Source: Pseudomonadota bacterium
GTDB taxonomy: Bacteria > Pseudomonadota > Gammaproteobacteria > Burkholderiales > Burkholderiaceae_C
Direction: 5' to 3'
DNA: 37,207 nucleotides
Assembly: GCA_018242005.1 (NCBI GenBank)
Contig: JAFECU010000260.1
Location: 1-37,207 of the forward strand
Position numbers and translations under genes: made by a program. The first letter of the stretch is position 1. Each line of letters begins with the position of its first letter. This document shows positions 7,202 to 15,199 of the stretch, one piece after another. The notes under the pieces are model-generated. The model saw nothing but the letters and a program-made list of their open reading frames with translations. It made no database searches and was not told the DNA's origin.

Positions 7202-8550
7202 GGCTGGCCCCCGACGACCACGGTCACCATGCGATCGGGCTGCAGCTTGCGTTGAAAGGCGGCGCGGATCTCGGCCACGGTGAGGGCCTGCACGCGATCG
7301 GTCCAATGCTCGAGGTAGTTAAGCGGCAGGCCGTTCCAGGCGATGTTGACGACGTTGGCCAGCAGCTTGCGGTTGCTGTCGATGCGCAGCGCAAAGCCGC
7401 CTATGAGGTTGTCCTTGGCGGCGCGCAGTTCGGCCTCGGTCGGACCTTGTTCGACAAAGCGTTTGAGCACCTCGCGCGTGACCTGCACGGCCTGCGCGGC
7501 CTGGTCGGGCCGGGTCTGCAGGCCGACGACGAAGGCGCCGGCGTTCAGGCCCGGCGAGAAGCTGCTGCCCACGCTGTAGCTCAAACCGCGCTTCTCGCGC
7601 ACCTCATTCGTCAGGCGCGAGGTGAAGCCCCCACCGCCCAGGATGTGGTTGCCCACCAGAAGCGCCAGAAAGTCCGGGTCGCGCCGCACAAAGCCCGGCT
7701 GGCCGATGAGCACATGGGCCTGGGCCGAGGCGAACGGGATGTTCTCCTGCACGGCCTTTTCGAGCGGCTGCACCTCGGGCACGGCGGGCAGCGGGGCGCA
7801 GTCGCTTGGCGCGGGCAGACGCGACAGCAGGGTCTGCACCAGTTGCTGCGCCTGCGTGCGCGTGACGGCGCCGACGATGCTCACGCGCGCGCGGCAGGCC
7901 TGCAGGTAGCGGGCGTGGAAGGCCTGCAGGTCGGCAACCTCGATGTTGGCCAGCGTCTGCGCCGTGGGGCGCTGGCCGTAGGGGTGGCTGCCATAGACGG
8001 CGGCGGCGAAGGCCTTGGCGGCCACGGTGCCGGGGCGGGTGTCGGCCTCCTTGATGGCCGCGTCCCAACGCGCACGTTCGCGCTGCCAGATCTCCGGCGC
8101 AAAGCTGGGCTGACCCAGCTGACGCGCGGCCAGGCGCGCGGCGCGTTCGAGCAGGTCGGGCTCGGTCAGCGAGCGCAGCGAGAACACCAGGCCGTCGCGC
8201 TCGGCGCCGGCCTCCAGGCTTGCGCCCAGGTCGGCCCAGGCCTCGCCCAGATCGTTCTCGTCCAGCGCCGGCTCGTTCGCGCCACCGGCCGTCACGCCCT
8301 TGGAGCTCATGAGCGCGGCGGCCGCCGCCAGGCCCGACTGCGCCGCGGGGTCGCGGCGCGCGCCGGCGTCGAAGTCCACCTGCACGTCCACCATGGGGAT
8401 GGCCGGGCTCTCGACCAGCCAGACGCGCGCGCCGCTGGGCTCGGTCCAATGCTGAATCGGCAGCAAGGCCCAGGCGCTTTGAGCATAAAAAATGGCTCCA
8501 GCGCTCACCAAAACAGCGCGAGCAGCTATCGTTTTGAGAATTGCATTCAT
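7198..8550 (-). CDS. M16 family peptidase-like protein, non-catalytic partner
   Basis: A 450-residue exported protein of the pitrilysin/M16B fold. The signal peptide is MNAILKTIAARAVLVSAG followed by a hydrophobic stretch. Two M16 halves follow, with the C-terminal domain marked by HILGGGGFTSRLTNEVREKRGLSYSV. The position of the zinc-binding HxxEH motif is occupied by unrelated residues (AAAAALMSSKGV), so it should be catalytically inactive. M16B proteins often work as heterodimers of one HxxEH subunit and one R/Y-bearing subunit. The gene just upstream encodes the catalytic partner, 166 bases away on the same strand. Overlaps rsmD by 4 bases. The signal-peptide DNA matches a repeat discussed separately. 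Confidence 0.9.
   Translation of the reverse strand: MNAILKTIAARAVLVSAGAIFYAQSAWALLPIQHWTEPSGARVWLVESPAIPMVDVQVDFDAGARRDPAAQSGLAAAAALMSSKGVTAGGANEPALDENDLGEAWADLGASLEAGAERDGLVFSLRSLTEPDLLERAARLAARQLGQPSFAPEIWQRERARWDAAIKEADTRPGTVAAKAFAAAVYGSHPYGQRPTAQTLANIEVADLQAFHARYLQACRARVSIVGAVTRTQAQQLVQTLLSRLPAPSDCAPLPAVPEVQPLEKAVQENIPFASAQAHVLIGQPGFVRRDPDFLALLVGNHILGGGGFTSRLTNEVREKRGLSYSVGSSFSPGLNAGAFVVGLQTRPDQAAQAVQVTREVLKRFVEQGPTEAELRAAKDNLIGGFALRIDSNRKLLANVVNIAWNGLPLNYLEHWTDRVQALTVAEIRAAFQRKLQPDRMVTVVVGGQP
8477..8536. repeat. Repeat-like sequence inside the signal-peptide coding region of the M16 gene
   Basis: On the minus strand this reads ATAGCTGCT (8521-8529 reversed), then AGCGCTGGAGCC, then CATTTTTT (8487-8494 reversed). 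The 26-base gap between ATAGCTGCT and CATTTTTT is exactly the gap in the SCO1 signal-peptide region (22161-22203), in the same reading frame. The composition is AT-richer than the surrounding gene. Confidence 0.55.
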
Positions 8551-8632
8551 ATCCGTTGTCCTTGACTCTCTGACCCACCCACGATGCACGACAGCGGCAC
8601 CACCCCGACGAAGGCCGACGTGCAAGGGCCGC

Positions 8633-8683
8633 CCCGCCGCACTGGCGGCGCCCCCTGGCCGCCAGCACAGCGAGTGCGGCGGG
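8633..8683. repeat. Nested inverted repeats between the two M16 genes
   Basis: CCCGCCGCACT (8633-8643) pairs perfectly with AGTGCGGCGGG (8673-8683). Inside it TGGCGGC (8643-8649) can pair with GCCGCCA (8658-8664). The structure fills the middle of the 166-base gap between two co-directional genes. It could be an mRNA stability or attenuation element; no T-run follows. Confidence 0.5.
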
Positions 8684-8716
8684 AGGGCGCGCAGCGCCGC
8701 AGGGGCGTGTTGCATG

Positions 8717-10153
8717 TCAATGCATGCGCCCGCCGGCGTCGGTGGCGGGTGCGGCGCGCTTCTTCGCGCCGTTGGCCAGGGGCTGGGGCACGAGCGTGGC
8801 CACGGTGAGCTGGTCGTCGCCAAAGTAGCGCGCGGCCACCGACTGCACCTCCTGGGGCGTGACGCCGCGCAGCAGCTTCAAGAGGCGCTCGTCCGCGTCC
8901 AGCGGCAGGTCCTGCACCCAGTTGCTCCCAAGGTCGCTGGCCTGGCTGTAGAGAGAGTCGCGCGCGTAGATGGTCGATGCCGCCCACTGGGTCTTGACGC
9001 GCGCGAGCTCGGCCTCGCTCACGCCGCCCTGCGCCACGCGCGCCACCTCGGCGCGCAGCGCCTCCTCCACCTGCCGGGCGGTCTTGCCCGCGGCGGGCAC
9101 GCCCGTCATCAGGAACAGCGAGGGCCCGCGCCCCAGGATGGATGCCTGGCTGCTGGCGCTGTCGGCCACGCGGTCCGCACCCTGGGTGAGCGCGCGCTCC
9201 AGCCGCGCGCCGTCGTAGCCGCTGAGCACGGCCGACAGAACCAGCAACGCCAGGCCATCGCGGTCGTCGGCGTCCATGCGCGCTATGCGCGTGATGCCCG
9301 GCACATGGAAGGCCAGGGCCACATAGGCCTGCTCGGCGGGCGCCTTGAAATCGATGCGGCGCAGGCCCTGCTGTTGGGGCTCGGTACGCGGCTTGCGCAC
9401 GGGCACGGCACGCGGGGGGATGGCGCCATAGGTCTTCTGGGCCAGGGCCAGCACCTTGGCCGGATCCACATCGCCCGCCACCACCACAGCGGCGTTCTGC
9501 GGCACATACCACTGGTGGTGGAACTGGCGCACGTCGCCCGGCGTCATCGAGTCCAGGTCGCTCATCCAGCCCACGACGGGGCGGCGATAGGGCGAAGCGA
9601 TGAAGGTCGAGGCATAGAGCTGCTCGATGAGCGCGGCGCGTGGCTGGTCCTCGGTGCGCATGCGGCGCTCCTCCTTGACCACCTCGATCTCCTTGGTGAA
9701 CTCGGCGTCGGGCCACTGGTTGTTGGCGAAGCGGTCAGATTCGAGCCGCATCACGTCGGCAAGCCGGTTGGCCGGAATCTGCTGGTAGTAGCCCGTGTAG
9801 TCGCGGCTGGTGAAGGCATTCTCCTGTCCACCCAGCGCCGCCACGCGGCGCGAGAATTCGCCCGGCGGCAATTTTTTGGTGCCCTTGAACATCATGTGCT
9901 CCAAGGCGTGCGCCACACCCGACGTGCCATCGACCTCGTCCATGGAGCCCACGCGCACCCAGACCATGTGCACGGCCGTGGGCGCGCGCCGGTCGGGCTG
10001 CACGATGAGCTGCATGCCGTTCCTCAAGGTGAATTGCTGCGCCCCCGTGGCCGTGGTGGTGGCCGGCGGCGCAATGGTGGAGACAGCCGGTGCGGTTTGC
10101 GCCCCCGCATGCAGGCAGGCCAGCAGGCCCAAAAGGGTGATAGCGCGTTTCAT
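8717..10153 (-). CDS. M16 family zinc metallopeptidase, catalytic subunit
   Basis: A 478-residue exported peptidase. The signal peptide is MKRAITLLGLLACLHAGAQ. The inverted zinc motif HxxEH is present in AHALEHMMFKGT, with the downstream glutamate region EVVKEERRMRTED completing the metal site. The second half has the inactive M16 C-domain (LSGYDGARLERALTQG). It is expected to degrade peptides or small proteins in the periplasm, paired with the non-catalytic protein encoded just downstream. It is divergent from ftsY with only 29 bases between start codons, so both promoters must overlap coding sequence or share this gap. Substrate unknown. Confidence 0.93.
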   Translation of the reverse strand: MKRAITLLGLLACLHAGAQTAPAVSTIAPPATTTATGAQQFTLRNGMQLIVQPDRRAPTAVHMVWVRVGSMDEVDGTSGVAHALEHMMFKGTKKLPPGEFSRRVAALGGQENAFTSRDYTGYYQQIPANRLADVMRLESDRFANNQWPDAEFTKEIEVVKEERRMRTEDQPRAALIEQLYASTFIASPYRRPVVGWMSDLDSMTPGDVRQFHHQWYVPQNAAVVVAGDVDPAKVLALAQKTYGAIPPRAVPVRKPRTEPQQQGLRRIDFKAPAEQAYVALAFHVPGITRIARMDADDRDGLALLVLSAVLSGYDGARLERALTQGADRVADSASSQASILGRGPSLFLMTGVPAAGKTARQVEEALRAEVARVAQGGVSEAELARVKTQWAASTIYARDSLYSQASDLGSNWVQDLPLDADERLLKLLRGVTPQEVQSVAARYFGDDQLTVATLVPQPLANGAKKRAAPATDAGGRMH

Positions 10154-10182
10154 AGAATGGCTGGGATTCTAAGTACCCGCCG

Positions 10183-11325
10183 ATGTTCAGTTTTTTCAAG
10201 AAAAAATCCCCCTCCTCCGCCGATCCCTCTAGCGCGCCGGTGCCGGACGCCGCCAGCCCCCCCCCAGCCGATGCCCCGCCAGAGGCCGAGGGCTCCAAGG
10301 GCAGCGGCGCGCTCGGCTGGCTGCGCAAGTCTTTCGGCACGCAGGACGCCACCGCACAGCGAGACCAACCCGCACCGGATCCGGTCCCGCCCGCCGTGCC
10401 CGAGCCCACGCCCAAACCCGAGGGCCAGCGCCAGGGCTGGATGGATCGCCTCAAGTCCGGCCTGCGCAAGACCGGCAGCAGCATTGCCACCGTCTTCACC
10501 GGCACGCAGATCAATGACGCGCTGTACGAGGAGCTGGAGGACGCCCTGCTCATGGCCGACACCGGCGTCAAGGCCACGCAGCATCTGCTGAATGACCTGA
10601 AACGCCGCGTGAAAGAGGCCAAGGCCACCGAGCCCGCCGCCGTCAAGGCGCTGCTGGCCGACGCACTGGCCGACCTGCTGCGCCCGCTGGAAAAGCCTCT
10701 GGTCATCGGCGAGCACAGCCCCACCGTCATCATGGTGGCGGGCGTGAACGGCGCGGGCAAGACCACGTCGATCGGCAAGCTCACCAAGCATCTGGCCGAC
10801 CATGGCGAGAGCGTGCTGCTGGCCGCGGCCGACACCTTCCGCGCGGCGGCGCGCGAGCAGCTCGGCGTATGGGCCACGCGCAACACCGTGGAGATCATCA
10901 GCCAGGAAGGCGGCGACCCGGCCGCCGTGAGCTTTGACGCCGTCACCGCCGGCCGCGCGCGCGGCAAGGACGTGGTGCTGGTGGACACGGCCGGGCGCCT
11001 GCCCACGCAGCTGCACCTGATGGAAGAGCTCAAGAAAATCCGCCGCGTGGTCACCAAGGCCGACGCGAGCGCCCCGCACGAGGTGCTGCTGGTGATCGAC
11101 GGCAACACCGGCCAGAACGCCCTGGCCCAGGTGCGCGCGTTTGACGACGCGCTGCAGCTCACGGGCCTGATCGTCACCAAACTGGACGGCACGGCCAAGG
11201 GCGGCGTGCTGGCCGCCATCGCGCAGGAGCGGCCCGTGCCCGTCTACTTCATCGGCGTGGGCGAGAAGGTGGAAGACCTGGAGACTTTCAGCGCACGCGA
11301 GTTCGCGCAGGCGCTGCTGGCCTGA
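10183..11325 (+). CDS. ftsY: Signal recognition particle receptor FtsY
   Basis: SRP receptor GTPase that brings SRP-ribosome complexes to the inner membrane. 380 residues. The N-terminus MFSFFKKKS is followed by a long Pro/Ala/acidic A domain (to about 85). Then come the helical N domain (DALYEELEDALLMADTGV) and the G domain with GVNGAGKTTSIGKL (about 187-200), AADTFRAAAREQL, VDTAGRLPTQ, TKLDGTAKGG and the closing loop IGVGEKVEDLETF. All GTPase motifs are intact. ATG 10183 fits the family start. The A domain is Pro-rich rather than strongly acidic, which is variable between species. It is not next to ftsE/ftsX here. Confidence 0.97.
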   Translation: MFSFFKKKSPSSADPSSAPVPDAASPPPADAPPEAEGSKGSGALGWLRKSFGTQDATAQRDQPAPDPVPPAVPEPTPKPEGQRQGWMDRLKSGLRKTGSSIATVFTGTQINDALYEELEDALLMADTGVKATQHLLNDLKRRVKEAKATEPAAVKALLADALADLLRPLEKPLVIGEHSPTVIMVAGVNGAGKTTSIGKLTKHLADHGESVLLAAADTFRAAAREQLGVWATRNTVEIISQEGGDPAAVSFDAVTAGRARGKDVVLVDTAGRLPTQLHLMEELKKIRRVVTKADASAPHEVLLVIDGNTGQNALAQVRAFDDALQLTGLIVTKLDGTAKGGVLAAIAQERPVPVYFIGVGEKVEDLETFSAREFAQALLA

Positions 11326-11470
11326 CGACATTGGCGGCGCAGCCGCGACGGACAACAACCCCCGCCGCCCCGGCCAAGGCCGGGCTCGAGGAGTCTGCCC
11401 CGGGCCGAAGACCGCAAGACGCGCCTGCCCAACAAGGGCTGCGGCGCGGCCGGTGGCATCGCGTCACCTG

Positions 11471-11800
11471 TCACCCAGCCACCTGCTGCGCCACCCAGTC
11501 GGCATAGTCGGCCTGGGCCTGCTCCATGCGGGTGAGCAGCTGCGGCACCTCATACGGGTGCTGCGCGCGCAGCCACGCGAGCAGCGCGGGCACGGCAGAG
11601 GGCAGCGTCTTGCACACCAGGCGCCATTCCGCGCCCTCGTGCTGCGCGCCTTGCCAGACGTAGTGCGAGGCAATCGCCTCGACCTGCACGCAGGCGGTCA
11701 GGTGCGCCTGTACGGCACCGGCCGCCAGGCGCTGCGCGTCGGCCGCGCTGGCGACGGTGGTGGTCACGACGGCGATCCGGGGTGTCGAGGTGCTGTGCAT
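11471..11800 (-). CDS. cutA: Divalent-cation tolerance protein CutA
   Basis: A 109-residue small trimeric cytosolic protein. Family marks: VVTTTV near the start, LTACVQVEAIASHYVWQG, EWRLVCKT and HPYEVPQLL. The cellular role is debated; E. coli mutants altered copper tolerance, but the effect was later linked to a neighbouring gene. ATG 11800 (MHSTSTPRIAVV) gives the normal length; the frame extends to 11851 with MQTAQHSG, an unlikely leader. It converges with ftsY across 145 bases in which I see nothing. Confidence 0.93.
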   Translation of the reverse strand: MHSTSTPRIAVVTTTVASAADAQRLAAGAVQAHLTACVQVEAIASHYVWQGAQHEGAEWRLVCKTLPSAVPALLAWLRAQHPYEVPQLLTRMEQAQADYADWVAQQVAG

Positions 11801-11939
11801 GGGGCAAGTCTCATATGGCGGCAATGCGCCAGAATGCTGCGCAGTTTGCAAGCACTGCGCAAGACCTCAGTGGCACCATTACGCTGCGCGCGAACATCAT
11901 CGTCCGCTCCGGCGTCCAATCGAAACCCTGCGTATAGCC

Positions 11940-12677
11940 ATGTCCCTGTCCACTCAACTGCACTCCGCCCTCGCCCCGCGCGGCCACATCCGTGCCGCCA
12001 TCAATACCGGCAATCCCATTCTTGCGCGCCTGGATGCCGATGGCGCCCCCGCCGGCGTATCGATAGACCTGGCGCGGCGCTTTGCCGCTCGGCTGGGTGT
12101 GGAGCTGGAACTGATCGTCTTCGACACTGCGGCCAGGTCGGTGGACGCCGTGACGCGCGAGGAGGCCGACTTCGGCTTCTTCGCCGTGGATCCGGTGCGC
12201 GGTGCCGGCATCGCCTTTTCGGCGCCCTATGTGCTCATCGAAGGCAGCTATTTGGTGCGCCAGGACTCGCCGCTGAACGACAACGCCCAGGTGGACCAAG
12301 CCGGCCACACCGTGGTCGTGGGCCAGGGCAGTGCCTATGACCTGTACCTGACGCGGGCGCTGCAACAGGCGCAAATCCTGCGCGCGCCCAGCTCGCCCGC
12401 AGTGGTCGATACCTTTGTGAACTCGACCGCCGATGTCGCCGCCGGCGTGCGCCAGCAACTGGAGGCCGATGCGCTGCGCATTGCCGGGCTGCGCCTGCTG
12501 CCAGGGCATTTCATGGTGATACAGCAGGCCATGGGCCTCCCGAAGCCACGTGGCGAAGCGGCGCAGCGCTTGCTGGCAGCGTTCGTGGAGGACGCCAAGG
12601 CCAGCGGCTTTGTCGCCGACGCCCTTGCGCGCCACGGCATCCAGGGGGCGACGGTCGCACCACGGGCAGATGTTTGA
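11940..12677 (+). CDS. Family-3 solute-binding protein, without visible signal peptide
   Basis: A 245-residue protein with the periplasmic-binding fold used by polar amino-acid ABC transporters: LARRFAARLGVELELIVFDTAA, EADFGFFAVDPVRGAGIAFSAPYVLIEGSYLVR, GQGSAYDLYLTRAL. The N-terminus MSLSTQLHSALAPRGHIRAAIN goes straight into the first beta strand, with no signal peptide. Upstream residues in this frame (from 11757) are not hydrophobic enough to supply one. No permease or ATPase gene lies nearby. It may be a cytosolic ligand-binding protein or an orphan relic. The ligand is unknown. Confidence 0.85.
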   Translation: MSLSTQLHSALAPRGHIRAAINTGNPILARLDADGAPAGVSIDLARRFAARLGVELELIVFDTAARSVDAVTREEADFGFFAVDPVRGAGIAFSAPYVLIEGSYLVRQDSPLNDNAQVDQAGHTVVVGQGSAYDLYLTRALQQAQILRAPSSPAVVDTFVNSTADVAAGVRQQLEADALRIAGLRLLPGHFMVIQQAMGLPKPRGEAAQRLLAAFVEDAKASGFVADALARHGIQGATVAPRADV

Positions 12678-12794
12678 CGCAACCGCCAGTGTCGGCCCAC
12701 CCGGTGGAGCGGTGCCGGAAGAATGGGCAGTCAGGTCGCCGTCCTGAATTTCGTTCTTCGCACACAAGGTCGGCGATGACCGGAGGAGGCTTCC

Positions 12795-13424
12795 ATGCGA
12801 CTACTCGTTCTCGGAGCATCGGGCGGCGTCGGTTCCTGCCTTCTCGAACAGGCGACCGCGCGCGGGCACGGTGTGACGGCCCAAACCCGCGACGCACGCA
12901 GGCTGCCCTCGACAAAAGCGACCCATGTGGTCGCCGGGTCGCCCTCGGACGCTGCATTCCTGCGACGGCATCTCGGCGGGCACGATGCCGTTGTTCTGTG
13001 CATAGGCGTCGCCACCATCGGGCGGACGACAGTGTTCTCGGACGCCACCGAGGCCCTCATCCCTGCCATGGAGGCAACCGGCGTTGCGCGACTCGTGGCT
13101 GTCACCGGCATCGGAGCCGGTGACACCAGGGGACACGGCGGATGGTTCTACAACCTCATCGTCCATCCGCTCTTCACCCGCAATCGCTACGTTGACAAGG
13201 ATCGCCAGGAAGCGGCCATCGAGCGGACGAATCTCGACTGGACCATCGTTCGGCCTGCCCCGTTCTCGACGAAGACTGCCACGGGGCCATTGCAGGTTTT
13301 CACGGCAGTCCCGCCGGGGTTGCAGCTCAGGTCAATCACCCGCGCCGAAGTCGCCGCGTTCATTCTGGACATACTGGAAAGCGGCACATTCATCCGGCAG
13401 AAGCCGTTCATCGGTCACGCCTGA
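12795..13424 (+). CDS. NAD(P)-binding atypical short-chain dehydrogenase/NmrA-like protein
   Basis: A 209-residue Rossmann protein. It starts MRLLVLGASGGVGSCLLEQA with a GxSGxxG-type dinucleotide motif and has LVAVTGIGAGDTRGHGG, YVDKDRQEAAIERTNLDWTIVRPAPF and a C-terminal RAEVAAFILDIL. This fits the NAD(P)H-binding (NmrA/SDR_a5) group that includes flavin-reductase-like proteins. A strong ribosome site, GGAGGAGG at 12782-12789, fixes ATG 12795. Codon use looks less GC3-biased than the neighbours (TTC, GTT, TCG, CGA are common), which hints at later acquisition. The substrate cannot be told. Confidence 0.85.
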   Translation: MRLLVLGASGGVGSCLLEQATARGHGVTAQTRDARRLPSTKATHVVAGSPSDAAFLRRHLGGHDAVVLCIGVATIGRTTVFSDATEALIPAMEATGVARLVAVTGIGAGDTRGHGGWFYNLIVHPLFTRNRYVDKDRQEAAIERTNLDWTIVRPAPFSTKTATGPLQVFTAVPPGLQLRSITRAEVAAFILDILESGTFIRQKPFIGHA

Positions 13425-13496
13425 TTCGACCCGGCAGGCTTTCCGCGGGCAACAAGCCCTTCGCAGCCGGTCTGCGGCCCTGCCTGCAAGAGCCGG

Positions 13497-14564
13497 TCAG
13501 CAGGCGCCCTGCGGCGTCAATATCTGCCGCCCGACTGCCTTGCCCTCTTCCAGCGCCAGCAGCGCCGTGAAGGCCTTGCTGAAATGCAGGCAAATGGTGG
13601 GCACGGGCTGCAGCTGCCTGTCCTTGACCAGCTGCATCAGTTCCTGCAGCTCGCGCAGGTTGCCCACGTAGGTGCCCTGGTAGGTGATGGCGCGCAGGGC
13701 CATCGAGGGCGTGGGCAGATCCACATGGCCGCCGAACAGGCCTATCTGCACCAGCTGCCCGCCCTTGGTCAGCAGATCGATGCCGGCCTGCACGGTCTGG
13801 CTGGAGCCCACGCAGTCGATGATGGCCCACACGGCGCCGCCGGCCGCCTGGCGCACCTGGGCGATGAAGCCGTCCTGCCTGGGGTCGAACGCGGCCAGGG
13901 CGCCAGCCTGCAGGGCGGCGGCGCGCTTGGTCTCGTCGGGATCGATGACGATGACGCCGGCACTGCCCATGGCCCTGGCCAGCAGCACGGCCATCAGGCC
14001 CAGGCCACCGGCGCCGAAGAGCACGAGCTTCTCGTCCTTGAGCACCTGGGCAGGGATTTTCTTCAGGGCGCTGAAAGTGGTCAGGCCCGAGCACGCATAG
14101 GGCGCCGCATGCGCGGGCGGCATGTCGCCGATGTCCACCAGATAGCGCGAGTGAGACACCAGCACATGGTCGGCATAGCCGCCGGGCTGAAACACGCCCA
14201 TGGACTTGCCGGCCAGGCACAGGTTTTCGTCGCCGCGCCTGCACACACTGCATTGGCCGCAGCCATGCCAAGGGAAGACCAGATAGCGCTTGCCCACGGT
14301 CACGTCCTTGACGGCGTCGCCCACGGCGATCACCTCGCCGGCAATCTCGTGGCCCATGGTCAGGGGCAGCTTCATGCCGCGATCGATCATCGACATCTTC
14401 TTGCCGTTACCGAGGTCATACGAGCCATGCCAGATGTGCAGGTCGGAGTGACACACCCCCGCAGCCTCGATGCGCACCAGCACCTGGTCGCCCACGGGCT
14501 CAGGGGTTGGGCGCTCATTGCGCACCAGGGGTTGTCCGCACTCGGTCACGTCGTAGCTGATCAT
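13497..14564 (-). CDS. Zinc-dependent alcohol dehydrogenase
   Basis: A 355-residue medium-chain dehydrogenase. The catalytic zinc region is in AAGVCHSDLHIWHG and MGHEIAGEV. The structural zinc cysteines are in CGQCSVCRRGDENLC, and the NAD(P) loop is FGAGGLGLMAVLLA. An insert between the catalytic Cys and GHE (SYDLGNGKKMSMIDRG) is longer than in yeast-type ADH. ATG 14564 is supported by an AGGAGA ribosome site. It oxidises an alcohol or reduces an aldehyde/ketone with NAD(P); the substrate is not apparent. It converges with the NAD(P)-binding gene. Confidence 0.93.
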   Translation of the reverse strand: MISYDVTECGQPLVRNERPTPEPVGDQVLVRIEAAGVCHSDLHIWHGSYDLGNGKKMSMIDRGMKLPLTMGHEIAGEVIAVGDAVKDVTVGKRYLVFPWHGCGQCSVCRRGDENLCLAGKSMGVFQPGGYADHVLVSHSRYLVDIGDMPPAHAAPYACSGLTTFSALKKIPAQVLKDEKLVLFGAGGLGLMAVLLARAMGSAGVIVIDPDETKRAAALQAGALAAFDPRQDGFIAQVRQAAGGAVWAIIDCVGSSQTVQAGIDLLTKGGQLVQIGLFGGHVDLPTPSMALRAITYQGTYVGNLRELQELMQLVKDRQLQPVPTICLHFSKAFTALLALEEGKAVGRQILTPQGAC

Positions 14565-14710
14565 CAGGTCTCCTTCGATGCATGGGTGAACATTGCCGGG
14601 TCTGCGGGAAGCCTCATCGCCCGCTGACCGGCCCTCGGCAGCCCAGTTTAAGGTCAGGACCATCGAACCATGCCCCGGACGGTCAACCACGCGACATGCG
14701 GCCGCGCCCC

Positions 14711-15172
14711 TCACCGCTCCCCGCCCCACATGCCACGGCGCTGACCATGCAGCGGTAGCAGCCCCGCCAGGCCAAGCCCCAGCACGGCATGGGCCCAGCC
14801 CAGCGGCGCACGCAGGGTCTCGGGCGCGAAGTAATACAGCAAATAGCCGCTGAACACGGCGGCCGCGCCCAGGGCGCAGAGCGCCAGGCCGCTGCGGCGC
14901 CGGCCCACCTTGTGCCCGCGCATCCTGGGGTGATGCCTGGTCATGCGCCAGCCCTGCGGCACATGGGCGGCAGCCAGCACGCCAGCCATGAACAGGCCAG
15001 AAAACGCGGCCGCACCATGCAGGCGCATCAGCCAGGGCTCGCCGGGGTGTGGCAGCTGTTCTGCCCCCGCCCCCCAGAGGTAGTGCAGGGCCAGCCACAA
15101 CAGGCCGCTCAACGCCAGCGCGCCCACGGTGGCATACAGGGCGCGGTATTGCCAGCACTTGAGATGATTCAT
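14711..15172 (-). CDS. Four-helix inner-membrane protein, putative heme b subunit
   Basis: A 153-residue membrane protein with four hydrophobic segments at about 12-33, 52-70, 95-115 and 124-141. Histidines lie at membrane edges: His30 (TM1), His52 and His70 (both ends of TM2), and His128 and His142 (TM4, 14 apart). That pattern is what bis-histidine heme b ligation in small cytochrome b-like proteins (DUF4405 or b561-type) would need. It is the last gene of the diheme cytochrome - porin - FMN protein - ApbE operon, 27 bases after apbE. I do not recognise an exact family. The role as quinol-side electron donor or acceptor for the flavinylated protein is inference from the histidines and context. 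Confidence 0.75.
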   Translation of the reverse strand: MNHLKCWQYRALYATVGALALSGLLWLALHYLWGAGAEQLPHPGEPWLMRLHGAAAFSGLFMAGVLAAAHVPQGWRMTRHHPRMRGHKVGRRRSGLALCALGAAAVFSGYLLYYFAPETLRAPLGWAHAVLGLGLAGLLPLHGQRRGMWGGER

Positions 15173-15199
15173 AGGAAGTCTGAGTTTTTGCCAGCCTTG

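Noticed and set aside
8492-10591. Plus-strand frame of 699 codons across the M16 genes and ftsY start
   Set aside because: Antisense to two well-supported peptidases; no recognisable domain and Arg/His/Gly-rich composition.
9735-11219. Minus-strand frame of 494 codons opposite ftsY
   Set aside because: Ser/Ala-rich shadow of ftsY.
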